Shown here one piece after another: positions 9,563-18,349 of a DNA stretch of 64,000 nt. Origin of the DNA: Cupriavidus necator A5-1. GTDB lineage: Bacteria; Pseudomonadota; Gammaproteobacteria; Burkholderiales; Burkholderiaceae. Position 1 is the stretch's first letter. Every line of letters starts with the position of its first letter. The notes under the pieces were generated by a model. The model was not told the DNA's origin and ran no database searches. It saw nothing but the letters and a program-made list of their open reading frames with translations. The stretch lies in assembly GCF_000744095.1 (NCBI RefSeq), contig NZ_JQLI01000001.1, positions 2,542,001-2,606,000 of the forward strand, given 5' to 3'. Made by a program: the position numbers and the translations under genes.

Positions 9563-10233
9563 CGTCGCAGTGCCTCCAGGTCGAGCACGTGCACCACGCC
9601 GTGCTCGACCGCCAGCAATCCTTCATCCTCCAGCACCTTCAGCGCCGCATTGGCGCGCTGGCGCGAGATGCCGGCCAGCAGGCCGACTTCTTCCTGCGTC
9701 AGGTGCAGGCTCGACGCCGCGTCGGCGCCGAGCGCGGGGCACAGCACCGGATGGAACAGCGCCGCCAGCGCGCGTGCCACGCGGCCCTCGACGCCATGCA
9801 TGCGCCCATGTTCGACCGTGGCGATGAAATGCCCGAGGCGCTCGTTCAGTTGCGTGATCAGGTAGCGATTGAAGGGCAGGCTGCTGGCCAGCAGCCATTC
9901 GAAGGTGGCCAGCGGCAGGCAGGCGATGCGCGAATCGCGCAGCGCCACCACGTCATAGCGCCGCGCTTCGCGCTTGAGCAGCGAACCTTCGCCGAGCCAG
10001 CCGCCGGCGGGTACGCCGGTCAGCGTGGCGCGCTTGCCCGACGCGGTGGCGCAATGCACCTTCACCAGTCCCTGCGCGACACCCAGCCAGCAATCGGCGG
10101 GCTCACCCTTGCGGCTGACGTAGGCGCCTTGCGGCACCAGGCGCTCGCGCAGTTCGGTGCGCACGCGCTGGCGTTGCTCCGGCGTCAGCAAGCCGGCCCA
10201 CGCGCTGCGCGCCAGCAGCGCGTCCAGGCTCAC
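9556..10233 (-). CDS. Crp/Fnr-family transcriptional regulator
   Basis: 225 residues from GTG 10233, 14 bp after the stop of the preceding hydratase gene; an upstream ATG at 10290 would overlap that gene by 43 bp. An N-terminal cNMP-binding barrel ([51 protein letters not shown]) is followed by a dimerisation helix and an HTH_Crp domain ([20 protein letters not shown] near residue 176). No cysteine cluster for an Fe-S centre is visible, so it is not a classical FNR. It is the last gene of the minus-strand acyl-CoA block and may be cotranscribed, suggesting a link to branched-chain degradation; ligand unknown. Confidence 0.75.
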   Translation of the reverse strand: MSLDALLARSAWAGLLTPEQRQRVRTELRERLVPQGAYVSRKGEPADCWLGVAQGLVKVHCATASGKRATLTGVPAGGWLGEGSLLKREARRYDVVALRDSRIACLPLATFEWLLASSLPFNRYLITQLNERLGHFIATVEHGRMHGVEGRVARALAALFHPVLCPALGADAASSLHLTQEEVGLLAGISRQRANAALKVLEDEGLLAVEHGVVHVLDLEALRRY

Positions 10234-10247
10234 GGCACCGCAACCGC

Positions 10248-11375
10248 TCAGGCGTGCAGGGGCAGCGGCTGCTCGCCCGGCGCCCACCACGGCCGGAACA
10301 GCGCCTGCACCGCGGTGTCATCGACGGCTTCGTAGCTGGCGGTGCGCCAGTGCGGCGTGTTGTCCTTGTCGACGATCAGCGCGCGCACGCCTTCGATGAA
10401 ATCGCCTTGCGAGAACGTATTGACCACCACCGCCAGCTCCATGCGGAAGCAGTCGGCCAGGTCCATGCGGCGGCCGCGCAGCAGCAGCTCTCGCGTGACA
10501 CAGGCAGCCAGCGGCGAGCGCGTGCGCAGGACGTCGATGGTGCGGGTAGCCCACGCGGTGTATTGGGGATCGTCCTGGCAGGCCAGCCCGGCAAGGATCT
10601 CGGGCAGCGTGGCGTGCGCCGGGAAATGCCGCAGCAATGCCGGCAGCACCTGCAGCAGCGGCGCATCGGCGGCGCTTGCCACCGGCTCGTGCACCAACGC
10701 GTGGCGCAGGTCTGCCAGCACGTCCTTGCCCCAGTCAATGCCGGCAAGTGTCTGCTCCAGGCCGGCGAGCGAGCCGCTGTCGACGGCTGCGTCGGCCAGC
10801 CCGCATAGCAGCGCGTCGGCCGCGCCGATGGTGACGCCGGTCAGCCCCAGGTACAAGGCCAGCTCTACCGGCAGCTTCGACAGGAAATGGCTGGCGCCCA
10901 CGTCCGGCACCAGCCCGATACCGGTCTCCGGCATGGCCACGCGCGAGCGTTCGGTGACGATGCGCAGGTGCGCCGCTTGCGCCAGGCCCATGCCGCCGCC
11001 CATGACGATGCCGTCCATCAGTGCCACCAGCGGCTTGGCATAGCGGTGCAGGCGGTAGTCCAGCGTGTACTCGTCGATAAAGAAGCGCCGGTGCAGCGGG
11101 GTGCCGTCGCGGTAGCTGTCGGTCAGCGCGCGGATGTCGCCGCCGGCGCAGAAGGCCTTGGGGCCGGCCCCGCGCAGCACGACCGCGCGGATGGCGTCGT
11201 CCTGCGCCCAAGCCTCCAGTTGCGCGCCGAGCGCGACGATCATCGGGTACGACAGCGCATTGAGCTGGCGCGGCCGGTTCAGCGTGGCGATGCCGACGCC
11301 GTTGACGGCGTGGAACAGCACCTCGGGTTCGGCGGCGTCCAAGTTGGCGGCCGTGGTCTCCTCAGTCAGGCGCAT
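10248..11375 (-). CDS. enoyl-CoA hydratase/isomerase family, 3-hydroxyisobutyryl-CoA hydrolase-like
   Basis: 375 residues, longer than plain enoyl-CoA hydratases (about 260) and right for HIBYL-CoA hydrolase. Crotonase motifs are present: GAGPKAFCAGGDIRAL near residue 75, LMDGIVMGGGMGLAQAAHLR near 118, and SRVAMPETGIGLVPDVGASH near 143, the glutamate-containing stretch used for thioester hydrolysis. The reaction frees 3-hydroxyisobutyrate from its CoA ester in valine breakdown, just before MmsB, whose gene lies upstream in the same operon. The gap to the hydratase gene upstream is only 9 bp. Confidence 0.83.
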   Translation of the reverse strand: MRLTEETTAANLDAAEPEVLFHAVNGVGIATLNRPRQLNALSYPMIVALGAQLEAWAQDDAIRAVVLRGAGPKAFCAGGDIRALTDSYRDGTPLHRRFFIDEYTLDYRLHRYAKPLVALMDGIVMGGGMGLAQAAHLRIVTERSRVAMPETGIGLVPDVGASHFLSKLPVELALYLGLTGVTIGAADALLCGLADAAVDSGSLAGLEQTLAGIDWGKDVLADLRHALVHEPVASAADAPLLQVLPALLRHFPAHATLPEILAGLACQDDPQYTAWATRTIDVLRTRSPLAACVTRELLLRGRRMDLADCFRMELAVVVNTFSQGDFIEGVRALIVDKDNTPHWRTASYEAVDDTAVQALFRPWWAPGEQPLPLHA

Positions 11376-11384
11376 GGCCGGCTC

Positions 11385-12155
11385 CTAGGCGTTGCGCCAT
11401 TGCGGCGCACGTTTCTCGAGGAAGGCGTTGACACCCTCGCGCTGGTCGGCGTCATCGAACAGGTCGACAAAGCGCTCGCGCTCCAGCGCCAGCGCGGCCT
11501 TGCGCGGCACGCCCTGGCGTGCGAGGTGCACCAGCCGCTTGCTATGCGCGGCGGCGCGAGGGCTCACGTTGCCGGCGCGCTGCGCCATCGCCATCGCTGC
11601 CTGCAATGCCTGGCCGCGCGGCACGACTTCTTCCACCAGGCCGATGCGCAGCGCGGTGGCGGCGTCGACGCGTTCGTTGGTCAGGATCATGCGCTTGGCC
11701 CAGCCTTCGCCGACCAGCCACGGCAGCGTTTGCGTGCCACAGCCGCACGGCAGCAGGCCGACCGCGGCTTCCGGCAGCGCCATCTGCGCGTGTTCTTCGG
11801 CGATGCGGATATCGCAGGCCAGCGCGCATTCGAGGCCGCCGCCCATGGCATAGCCGTTGATTGCGGCGATCACCACGGTGCGGGCGTTCTGCAGCGCTTC
11901 GAAGGCGCTGCCGAACTGCTGTGCCATCACGCGGGCGTGAGCGCGGTCGCCTTCGGCAAAGCCGTTCAGGTCGGCGCCGGCGCTGAAGAACTTCTCGCCG
12001 GCACCGGTGACGACCACGGCGCGGACTTCCGGGTTTGCGTCGATCTTTGCCACCAGCTCGCGCAGTTGCTGCAGGCCCTCGGCGGTGAAAGCGTTGGCGG
12101 GCGGGCGGCTCAGCGTCAGCGTGGCGACGTGGCCTTGCAGGGCGAACTCGATCAT
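11385..12155 (-). CDS. enoyl-CoA hydratase
   Basis: 256 residues, the standard crotonase length. Oxyanion-hole motifs GAGEKFFSAGADLNGFAEGD near residue 50 and AINGYAMGGGLECALACDIR near 96 are visible, with the acid/base region ALPEAAVGLLPCGCGTQTLP near 126. In this cluster it most simply hydrates methacrylyl-CoA to 3-hydroxyisobutyryl-CoA, the step between the acyl-CoA dehydrogenase and the HIBYL-CoA hydrolase. Its start codon overlaps the mmsB stop as ATGA, so translation is probably coupled. Confidence 0.85.
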   Translation of the reverse strand: MIEFALQGHVATLTLSRPPANAFTAEGLQQLRELVAKIDANPEVRAVVVTGAGEKFFSAGADLNGFAEGDRAHARVMAQQFGSAFEALQNARTVVIAAINGYAMGGGLECALACDIRIAEEHAQMALPEAAVGLLPCGCGTQTLPWLVGEGWAKRMILTNERVDAATALRIGLVEEVVPRGQALQAAMAMAQRAGNVSPRAAAHSKRLVHLARQGVPRKAALALERERFVDLFDDADQREGVNAFLEKRAPQWRNA

Positions 12156-13042
12156 TGCTTGTGCTCCAGGTACTGGCGGATCACGCCGGAGAAGTCGAGC
12201 TGGCCGTCGCCGGCATGGCTCATGGCCTGGTAGACGTGCTGCGCCAGCGCACCCAGGAACAGCGGCTGCTTCACGCTGCGCGCGGCATCGGCGGCCAGGC
12301 CCAGGTCCTTGAGCATCAGGTCAGCGCCAAAGCCGCCGCTGTAGCCGCGTCCGGCCGGCGCGGTCTCGATCACGCCGGGCCAGGGGTTGCAGGTGTCGGA
12401 TGCCCAGCAGCGGCCGGTGGAGGTGTTGACAATGCCGGCCAGCACGTTGGCATCGATGCCGAGCTTCACGCCCAGCGCCATCGCCTCGGATACGCCGATC
12501 ATGGAGATGCCCAGGATCAGGTTGTTGCAGATCTTGGCGACCTGGCCGGTGCCGGTGCCGCCGCAGTGAACCAGGTTGCGGCCCATGCCGGCGAGTACCG
12601 GACGCACCTGGGCGAACAGTGCTTCGGTGGCGCCGACCATGAAGGTCAGCGTGCCGGCCTGTGCGCCGACGGTGCCGCCGGAGACGGGGGCATCGGCCAG
12701 CGCGTTGCCGTGGGCTTTCGCGGCGGCGGCCAGTTCGCGCACGGTGGCGGGGTCGATGGTGCTGGAGTCGACCAGCGGCACGCCGGGGCGCACGCCGGCG
12801 AGTACGCCGTCTTCACCCAGGTAGGCGCTGCGCACATGTGCCGCGGCGGGCAGCATGGTGATGACGAAGTCCGCTTCGGCCACCGCCTTGCGCGCGGAAT
12901 CGGCCGCGGTGGCGCCTTCGGCGCGCAGTGAGGCTACGGCGGTGGTGTTGAGGTCGAAGACGGTCAGGGTGTGGCCGGCCCTGAGCAGGTTGCGCGCCAT
13001 GGGGGCGCCCATGTTGCCGAGGCCGATGAAGGCGATATGCAT
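12152..13042 (-). CDS. mmsB: 3-hydroxyisobutyrate dehydrogenase
   Basis: 296 residues, exactly the family length. It opens with the NAD-binding motif IGLGNMGAPMARNLLRAGH, carries the substrate motif DAPVSGGTVGAQAGTLTFMV near residue 118, and has the catalytic lysine in GTGTGQVAKICNNLI near 170. It oxidises 3-hydroxyisobutyrate to methylmalonate semialdehyde, the substrate of MmsA encoded upstream on the same strand. A 243-bp gap holding an inverted repeat separates the two genes. AGGAGACACCCC before the start gives a good ribosome site. Confidence 0.92.
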   Translation of the reverse strand: MHIAFIGLGNMGAPMARNLLRAGHTLTVFDLNTTAVASLRAEGATAADSARKAVAEADFVITMLPAAAHVRSAYLGEDGVLAGVRPGVPLVDSSTIDPATVRELAAAAKAHGNALADAPVSGGTVGAQAGTLTFMVGATEALFAQVRPVLAGMGRNLVHCGGTGTGQVAKICNNLILGISMIGVSEAMALGVKLGIDANVLAGIVNTSTGRCWASDTCNPWPGVIETAPAGRGYSGGFGADLMLKDLGLAADAARSVKQPLFLGALAQHVYQAMSHAGDGQLDFSGVIRQYLEHKQ

Positions 13043-13087
13043 GGGGTGTCTCCTTCGTACAAGGTGTCAAATCCCTGCCTGTTGTCT

Positions 13088-13254
13088 CCCTCTCCCGCTT
13101 GCGGGAGAGGGGCGGGGGGAGAGGGCGGGATGTCAATCGCAACTGCGTCAGTTGAGCAGCCATGAAAGTTCGCGTGCCGGTGGTTCGCGTAGGTCAGAGG
13201 TCCTGCCAGCGCCTGCCCTCTCCCCCGGCCCCTCTCCCGCAAGCGGGAGGGGGG
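13088..13254. repeat. pair of inverted copies of a hairpin-forming intergenic repeat
   Basis: CCTCTCCCGC-TT-GCGGGAGAGG (13089-13110) begins a roughly 42-base element. The reverse complement of that element recurs at about 13213-13254, around CTCTCCCGCAAGCGGGAGG. The arms lie between mmsA and mmsB with about 80 bp between them. A diverged copy of the same element sits at 36697-36859. It looks like a dispersed REP-type sequence that could end or attenuate transcription between the two mms genes. Confidence 0.7.
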
Positions 13255-13285
13255 AGCAAACCGCCGGCCCTGCGACGGTGTCGCG

Positions 13286-14809
13286 TTACTTCAGACTGAT
13301 CGTCGTATTCACCCCATCATTCACCGTCGCATCATCAAACCACCGCGCCGTCACCGTCTTGGTCTGCGTATAGAACTGCACCACCTGCTTGCCATACGGC
13401 CCCAGGTCGCCCAGCTTGGACCCGCGCGAGCCGGTGAAGCTGAAGTAGGGCACCGGCACCGGGATCGGAATGTTGATCCCCACCTGGCCCACGTCGATCT
13501 CGCTCTGGAACTTGCGCGCGGCGGCGCCGCTCTGCGTGAATACGCCGGTGCCGTTGCCAAAGGGATTGCGGTTGACCAGCGCGATGGCGTCGTCCAGCGT
13601 TTCCACGCCGATCACCACCAGCACCGGCCCGAAGATTTCTTCGGTGTAGATCGACATCTGCGTACCGACGTCGGTGAAGATGGTCGGGCCGATGAAATTG
13701 CCCTGCGGGTACCCCGGCACCTGCACGCCGCGGCCGTCGAGCACCAGCGTGGCGCCTTCGCGCTCGCCGGCGGCGATCAGGCCGAGAATGCGTTCCTTTG
13801 CTGCCACCGATACCACCGGGCCGACATCGGTCCCGGCTTCGGCGCCAGCGCCGACCTTGAGCGTCTTGGCACGTACCACCAGGTCAGGTACCCATTCGCG
13901 CGCCGCGCCCACCAGCACCACCACTGAGGTGGCCATGCAACGCTGGCCGGCCGCACCGAAGCCTGCACCTGCCAGCGCATTCAGCGTCTGTTCCTTGTGC
14001 GCGTCGGGCAGTACCACCGCGTGGTTCTTCGCACCCATCATCGACTGCACGCGCTTGCCGTGCGCGCCGGCCAGGTTGTAGACGTGCGTGCCGACCGCGG
14101 TCGAGCCGACGAACGACACCGCCTTGATATCCGGATGCGTGCACAGTGCATCGACCACGTCCTTGGCGCCATGCACCACGTTCAGCACGCCCGGCGGCAC
14201 GCCGGCTTCCAGCGCCAGCTTGACCAGCTCCATGGTCGACAGCGGATCCTGCTCGGAGGGCTTGAGCACGAAGGTATTGCCGCAGACGATGGCCATCGGG
14301 AACATCCACAGCGGGATCATTGCCGGGAAGTTGAACGGGGTGATGCCCGCGCACACGCCGATGGGCTGCTGCAGCGTGTAGGTATCCACCGTGGCGGCGA
14401 CGTTCTCGGCAAAGCCGCCTTGCTGCAGCGTGCCGATCGAGCACGCATGCTCGACCACCTCAAGTCCGCGGAAGATATCGCCTTCGGCGTCGGCCAGGGT
14501 CTTGCCCTGCTCGGCGGTCAGGATGGCGGCGATGCGCTTGCTGTGCTCGCGGATCAGCGCCTGGTAGCGCAGCATGATGCGCAGCCGCGCGCCGATGGGC
14601 GTGTGGCGCCAGGTGGCGAAGGCGCGGTGCGCGGCGCCGACAGCGGCGGCGACCTCGCTGGCCGTGGCCAGCGGCACGCGCGCCAGCACTTCCTGCGTGG
14701 CGGGGTTGACCACCTGGCGGAATTCGGTGGCGGACGATGCCACCCATTCCCCGTTGATCAGCAGCGGTACGGTCGGCACGGCATTGTCAGTCTTGGGCAC
14801 GGCACTCAT
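13286..14809 (-). CDS. mmsA: methylmalonate-semialdehyde dehydrogenase (CoA-acylating)
   Basis: 507 residues from ATG 14809, preceded by CCGGAGACAACC; the frame runs on upstream but without a family match. Landmarks are [20 protein letters not shown] near residue 18, [18 protein letters not shown] near 152 and the catalytic cysteine in [11 protein letters not shown] near 291. The motif [11 protein letters not shown] with the cysteine in GQRCMA is specific to the CoA-dependent MmsA branch of the aldehyde dehydrogenases. It converts methylmalonate semialdehyde to propionyl-CoA and CO2. It follows the acyl-CoA dehydrogenase gene by 41 bp. Confidence 0.92.
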   Translation of the reverse strand: MSAVPKTDNAVPTVPLLINGEWVASSATEFRQVVNPATQEVLARVPLATASEVAAAVGAAHRAFATWRHTPIGARLRIMLRYQALIREHSKRIAAILTAEQGKTLADAEGDIFRGLEVVEHACSIGTLQQGGFAENVAATVDTYTLQQPIGVCAGITPFNFPAMIPLWMFPMAIVCGNTFVLKPSEQDPLSTMELVKLALEAGVPPGVLNVVHGAKDVVDALCTHPDIKAVSFVGSTAVGTHVYNLAGAHGKRVQSMMGAKNHAVVLPDAHKEQTLNALAGAGFGAAGQRCMATSVVVLVGAAREWVPDLVVRAKTLKVGAGAEAGTDVGPVVSVAAKERILGLIAAGEREGATLVLDGRGVQVPGYPQGNFIGPTIFTDVGTQMSIYTEEIFGPVLVVIGVETLDDAIALVNRNPFGNGTGVFTQSGAAARKFQSEIDVGQVGINIPIPVPVPYFSFTGSRGSKLGDLGPYGKQVVQFYTQTKTVTARWFDDATVNDGVNTTISLK

Positions 14810-14850
14810 GGTTGTCTCCGGACGGTGTGGTTGTATGGGTAGGGCAAGCG

Positions 14851-15984
14851 TTACAGGCTGCGCGCGATCAGCATGCGCTGGATCTCGCTGGTGCCTTCGT
14901 AGATCTGGGTGATGCGGGCATCGCGGTAGTGGCGCTCGACCGGGTAGTCTTCCAGGTAGCCGTAGCCGCCGTGGATCTGCAGCGCCTTGGAGCACACGCG
15001 CTCGGCCAGTTCGGATGCGTACAGCTTGGCCTGCGACGCTTCGGAGAGGCACGGCACGCCTGCACTGCGCATGCGTGCGGCACGGTGCACCAGCAGCCGT
15101 GCAGCGTTCAGTTCGGTGGCCATGTCGGCCAGCATGTTCGCAATGGGCGGATGCTCGCGCAGCGCGCGGCCGAACTGGATGCGTTCCGATGCATAGCGGC
15201 ACGCGGCCTCGAAGGCAGAACGCGCGATGCCGATCGCCTGCGCGGCAATGCCGATGCGCCCGCCTTCCAGGTTGGACAGTGCGATGCGCAGCCCTTCGCC
15301 AGGCTCGCCGAGCAGCGCATCGTGCGGCACGGTGCAGTCTTCCAGCGTGATGGCGCAGGTGTCGGACGCACGGATGCCGAGCTTCTTCTCGGGGGCGTGG
15401 ACGATAAAGCCCGGCGTGTCGGTGGGCACCAGGAAGGCCGAGATGCCTTTCTTGCCGCGCTCCGGTTCGGTCGCGGCGAACACCACCGCCACGCCGGCGC
15501 GTTTGCCGTTGGTGACGAACTGCTTGCTGCCGTTGAGGACCCAGCCGTTGTCGGTGAAGCGGGCGCGGGTGCGCAGGTTATGCGCCTCGGAGCCGGCCTG
15601 CGGCTCGGTCAGGCAGAACGCGCCGATCAGCTCGCCGCTGGCCAGGCGCTCCAGGTAGCGCTCTTTCTGCGCATCGGTGCCGTAGTGCAGGATCGGGCCG
15701 CAACCGACCGAGTTGTGCACGCTCATCATGGTGGCGCAGGCCGCGCACCCGGCGGCGATCTCTTCGATGGCGAGGGCGTAGGCCACGTAGTCGGTATAGG
15801 TGCCGCCCCATTCCTCGGGCACGATCATGCCGAGCAGGCCCAGCGCACCCATCTCGGCGACCACCTCGTCGGGCAGGCGGCCATCGCGGTCCCATTGCGC
15901 GGCGCCGGCGGCCAGGCGTTCGCTGGCAAAGGCGCGCGCGCTGTCGCGGATCATGGTTTGCTGTTCGGTGTAGTCGCTGTGCAT
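14851..15984 (-). CDS. acyl-CoA dehydrogenase, probably isobutyryl-CoA dehydrogenase
   Basis: 377 residues from ATG 15984 ([20 protein letters not shown]). FAD and substrate motifs [19 protein letters not shown] near residue 124 and [19 protein letters not shown] near 341 are present, with the catalytic-base region [20 protein letters not shown] at the end. As first gene of the mms block it most likely oxidises isobutyryl-CoA to methacrylyl-CoA, passing electrons to electron-transfer flavoprotein. Together with the hydratase, hydrolase, MmsB and MmsA it completes valine to propionyl-CoA. A short/branched-chain preference is inferred from the cluster, not from a residue signature. Confidence 0.88.
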   Translation of the reverse strand: MHSDYTEQQTMIRDSARAFASERLAAGAAQWDRDGRLPDEVVAEMGALGLLGMIVPEEWGGTYTDYVAYALAIEEIAAGCAACATMMSVHNSVGCGPILHYGTDAQKERYLERLASGELIGAFCLTEPQAGSEAHNLRTRARFTDNGWVLNGSKQFVTNGKRAGVAVVFAATEPERGKKGISAFLVPTDTPGFIVHAPEKKLGIRASDTCAITLEDCTVPHDALLGEPGEGLRIALSNLEGGRIGIAAQAIGIARSAFEAACRYASERIQFGRALREHPPIANMLADMATELNAARLLVHRAARMRSAGVPCLSEASQAKLYASELAERVCSKALQIHGGYGYLEDYPVERHYRDARITQIYEGTSEIQRMLIARSL

Positions 15985-16143
15985 GGCAGGTTGGGGGTGG
16001 CGTTTGGAGCGGCGCGGCAAGTGAGGCAGAATGCGCGCTCGGTGTTGACCTGCGGGCAGTGTAGGAACCCCCGGGTCGGACTCCTATGCCAAAATCCGCC
16101 AATCTTCCTGAACTCGTTTGCCACCTTCGCAACCCCCTGCGCC
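15985..16143. promoter_or_regulatory. divergent regulatory region between the mms operon and its AraC regulator
   Basis: 159 bp separate the start of the acyl-CoA dehydrogenase gene (minus) and the AraC-type gene (plus). The block must hold both promoters and, by analogy with mmsR-controlled operons, the regulator's binding sites. I see GTTGACC near 16045 and CCAAAATCC near 16089 but no convincing repeated operator, so the sites are not assigned. Confidence 0.5.
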
Positions 16144-17160
16144 ATGGAAAAAGGCAGTGTCGCCATCTGTTTCGTCCACCACGCCATTGCCGGGCTGCGC
16201 GCACGCGGCATCGACCCCGAGCCGGTGCTGCGCGGCGCCGGCATTGCCCCGGCTCTGCTGGCGGTGCCGCAGTCACGTGTTTCCGCCGCGAGCTACAGCG
16301 AGCTGTGGCTGGCCGTGGCGGCGGCGCTGGACGACGAGTTCTTCGGGCAGGATTCGCGCAGCATGAAGTGCGGCAGCTTTGCCATGCTGTGCCACGCGGT
16401 GGCCGGCAGCCGCACGCTGGGGCAGGGGCTGGAGCGGATCACGCGGTATTTCCGCTTGCTGCTGGACGATATCGGCGTGCGGCTGGACCGCCACGAGGGA
16501 GAGGCGGCGCTGGTCCTGACCGCGCCGTCCGCGCACCTGAGGCGCCAGCCGGGCGTGTTCGCCAAGGAAACCATGCTGATCATGCTGCATGGGCTGATGA
16601 GCTGGCTGCTGCGGCGGCGCGTACCGGTGCTGCTGGCCGCCTTTGACTATGACGAGCCGGCGTACAGCGCGGAGTACCGAGTCATGTATTCGCGCCAGCT
16701 GGCATTCGGGCAGCCAGCCACCGCGCTGGTGTTCGACGCCGCGCTGCTGGACCAGCCGGTGCGCCAGGACGAGCGCAGCCTGAAGGCCTTCCTGCGCGAT
16801 GCCCCGCACAACGTGGTGGTCAAATACTCGGACCGCGCCAGCGTGGGCGCGCGCGTGCGCCGCCTGCTGCGCAACCAGCGCCCGGAGCATTGGCCCACCT
16901 TCGAGGCGTTGGCGCATAGCCTGAACCTGTCGGCGTCATCGCTGCGGCGCCGGCTGATGGACGAGGGGGTCAGCTACCAGGACCTGAAGGATGCGCTGCG
17001 GCGTGACCTGGCCATCGAGGCGTTGAGCCACTCCGGCCGTCCGGTGGCCGATATCGCGGCGGAACTCGGCTTTGCTGAGCCGGGGGCGTTCCACCGGGCA
17101 TTCCGCCGCTGGACCGGTTCGCGGCCGGGGGCTTACCGGCGCGTGGCAGAAGACGCCTGA
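16144..17160 (+). CDS. AraC-family transcriptional regulator with arabinose-binding-like N-domain
   Basis: 338 residues from ATG 16144; a much longer open frame upstream on the same frame is only the shadow of the minus-strand mms genes. The N-terminal 210 residues are the Arabinose_bd type domain (SRVSAASYSELWLAVAAALD, SMKCGSFAMLCHAVAGSRTL). The C-terminal 100 residues hold two helix-turn-helix motifs (LNLSASSLRRRLMDEGVSYQ; GRPVADIAAELGFAEPGAFH) and end with RRWTGSRPGAYRR, the family signature. It is divergent from the acyl-CoA dehydrogenase/mms operon and is very probably its activator, in the manner of MmsR. Confidence 0.88.
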   Translation: MEKGSVAICFVHHAIAGLRARGIDPEPVLRGAGIAPALLAVPQSRVSAASYSELWLAVAAALDDEFFGQDSRSMKCGSFAMLCHAVAGSRTLGQGLERITRYFRLLLDDIGVRLDRHEGEAALVLTAPSAHLRRQPGVFAKETMLIMLHGLMSWLLRRRVPVLLAAFDYDEPAYSAEYRVMYSRQLAFGQPATALVFDAALLDQPVRQDERSLKAFLRDAPHNVVVKYSDRASVGARVRRLLRNQRPEHWPTFEALAHSLNLSASSLRRRLMDEGVSYQDLKDALRRDLAIEALSHSGRPVADIAAELGFAEPGAFHRAFRRWTGSRPGAYRRVAEDA

Positions 17161-17235
17161 GCCGGCTCTGCCCGCGCGGACGGCGCCGGATCAGCGTCAC
17201 GCCCCTACCGGCGTTCGGGCCGGCCGGACAGGGGT

Positions 17236-17373
17236 CTATTCCCGCGGGGGCGGGGGCTCGGGCGGCTCGTCCGCGCGCAGCACCGGATCGTTCCTGAGCA
17301 GCCAGCGCACGGCGATCAGCAGCGCCGCGAGGAAGGCAAGGATATAACCGCCAACCGAGGTGACCTGGTTCAT
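17236..17373 (-). CDS. small single-pass membrane protein, unknown function
   Basis: 45 residues from ATG 17373 (MNQVTSVGGYILAFLAALLI). One membrane helix spans about residues 7-26 and is followed by a polar tail with a proline-rich end (DEPPEPPPPRE). The upstream frame is open to 17424 but less likely. It lies alone between the AraC gene and fghA. Short helix-plus-proline-tail proteins of this kind are common and have no assigned role. Confidence 0.5.
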   Translation of the reverse strand: MNQVTSVGGYILAFLAALLIAVRWLLRNDPVLRADEPPEPPPPRE

Positions 17374-17493
17374 TGTTCGACCCCATCTTCTTGTCCCGGC
17401 TTCTGTGGCCGGTCGGACTGTCATTATGGGAGCCAGCCCGCGCGCCGGACATCCCCTGATTGGGGGCCGGCGCGGTCACATCGGCACGCTTGC

Positions 17494-18336
17494 CTAGAGT
17501 TGCGCGGCGTGGTGGCGGACGTGGTCGGCGATAAAGGTCGTGATGAAGTAGTAGCCGTGGTCGTAGCCGCTGTGCCGGCGCAGCGTCAGTGGCTGGCCCG
17601 CGGCCTGGCAGGCGGCCTCGAACGCGTCCGGATGCAGCTGGCTCTGCAGGAACTGGTCGTCCAGGCCCTGGTCGACCAGGATGCCGGCCGGGAAGGGCGC
17701 CGCTTCCTGGCGCGCCATCAGTTCGCTGGCGTCATGCTCGGCCCATGTGGCGCGGTCAGGGCCGAGATAACCGGTGAAGGCCTTCTCGCCCCACGGGCAG
17801 CGCGTGGGCGCGGCAATCGGCGCAAAAGCCGACACCGAGCGGAAGCGGTCCGGATGGCGCTGCGCCAGCACCAGTGCGCCGTGGCCCCCCATCGAATGCC
17901 CGAAGATTCCAACCCGCCCGGCATCGCCCGGCAGCGCAGTGGTGACCAGGTCGAACAGCTCGGTGGCGACGTAGCTCTCCATGCGCCAGTGCTTGTTCCA
18001 AGGTGTCTCGGTGGCATCGACATAGAAGCCGGCGCCTACGCCGAAGTCCCAGGCGTCAGCCTCGCCCGGCAGGCCCGCGTCGCGCGGGCTGGTGTCGGGC
18101 GCCACCAGCATCAGGCCGTGCTCGGCGGCAAAGCGCTGCGCGCCGGCCTTGATCGTGAAGGTTTCCTCGGTGCAGGTCAGGCCGGCCAGGTAGAACAGCA
18201 CCGGCACCTTGGCACCCCCCTGCGCCTGCGGCGGCAGGTAGATCGAGAAGCGCATCGGCAGCCCGATGGCCGTCGAATCATGGCGGTAGAAGCGCTGGAC
18301 GCCGCCATGGCAGCCGTGTTGCGAGATCAGTTCCAT
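17494..18336 (-). CDS. fghA: S-formylglutathione hydrolase
   Basis: 280 residues, the family length. An esterase-D type alpha/beta hydrolase: YLAGLTCTEETFTIKAGAQ near residue 50, nucleophilic serine in GHSMGGHGALVLAQRHP near 147, the aspartate region DQGLDDQFL near 224, and the histidine in HSGYDHGYYFITTFIADH near 258. It hydrolyses S-formylglutathione to formate and glutathione. It lies 13 bp after adhC on the same strand, so the two form a glutathione-dependent formaldehyde-oxidation operon. Confidence 0.93.
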   Translation of the reverse strand: MELISQHGCHGGVQRFYRHDSTAIGLPMRFSIYLPPQAQGGAKVPVLFYLAGLTCTEETFTIKAGAQRFAAEHGLMLVAPDTSPRDAGLPGEADAWDFGVGAGFYVDATETPWNKHWRMESYVATELFDLVTTALPGDAGRVGIFGHSMGGHGALVLAQRHPDRFRSVSAFAPIAAPTRCPWGEKAFTGYLGPDRATWAEHDASELMARQEAAPFPAGILVDQGLDDQFLQSQLHPDAFEAACQAAGQPLTLRRHSGYDHGYYFITTFIADHVRHHAAQL

Positions 18337-18349
18337 GTCGGCGCCATCC

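Noticed and set aside
14812..16143. Long plus-strand open frame leading into the AraC gene
   Set aside because: It is antisense to mmsA leader and the acyl-CoA dehydrogenase gene, with Arg/Gly/His-rich composition typical of shadow frames; the AraC protein begins at 16144.
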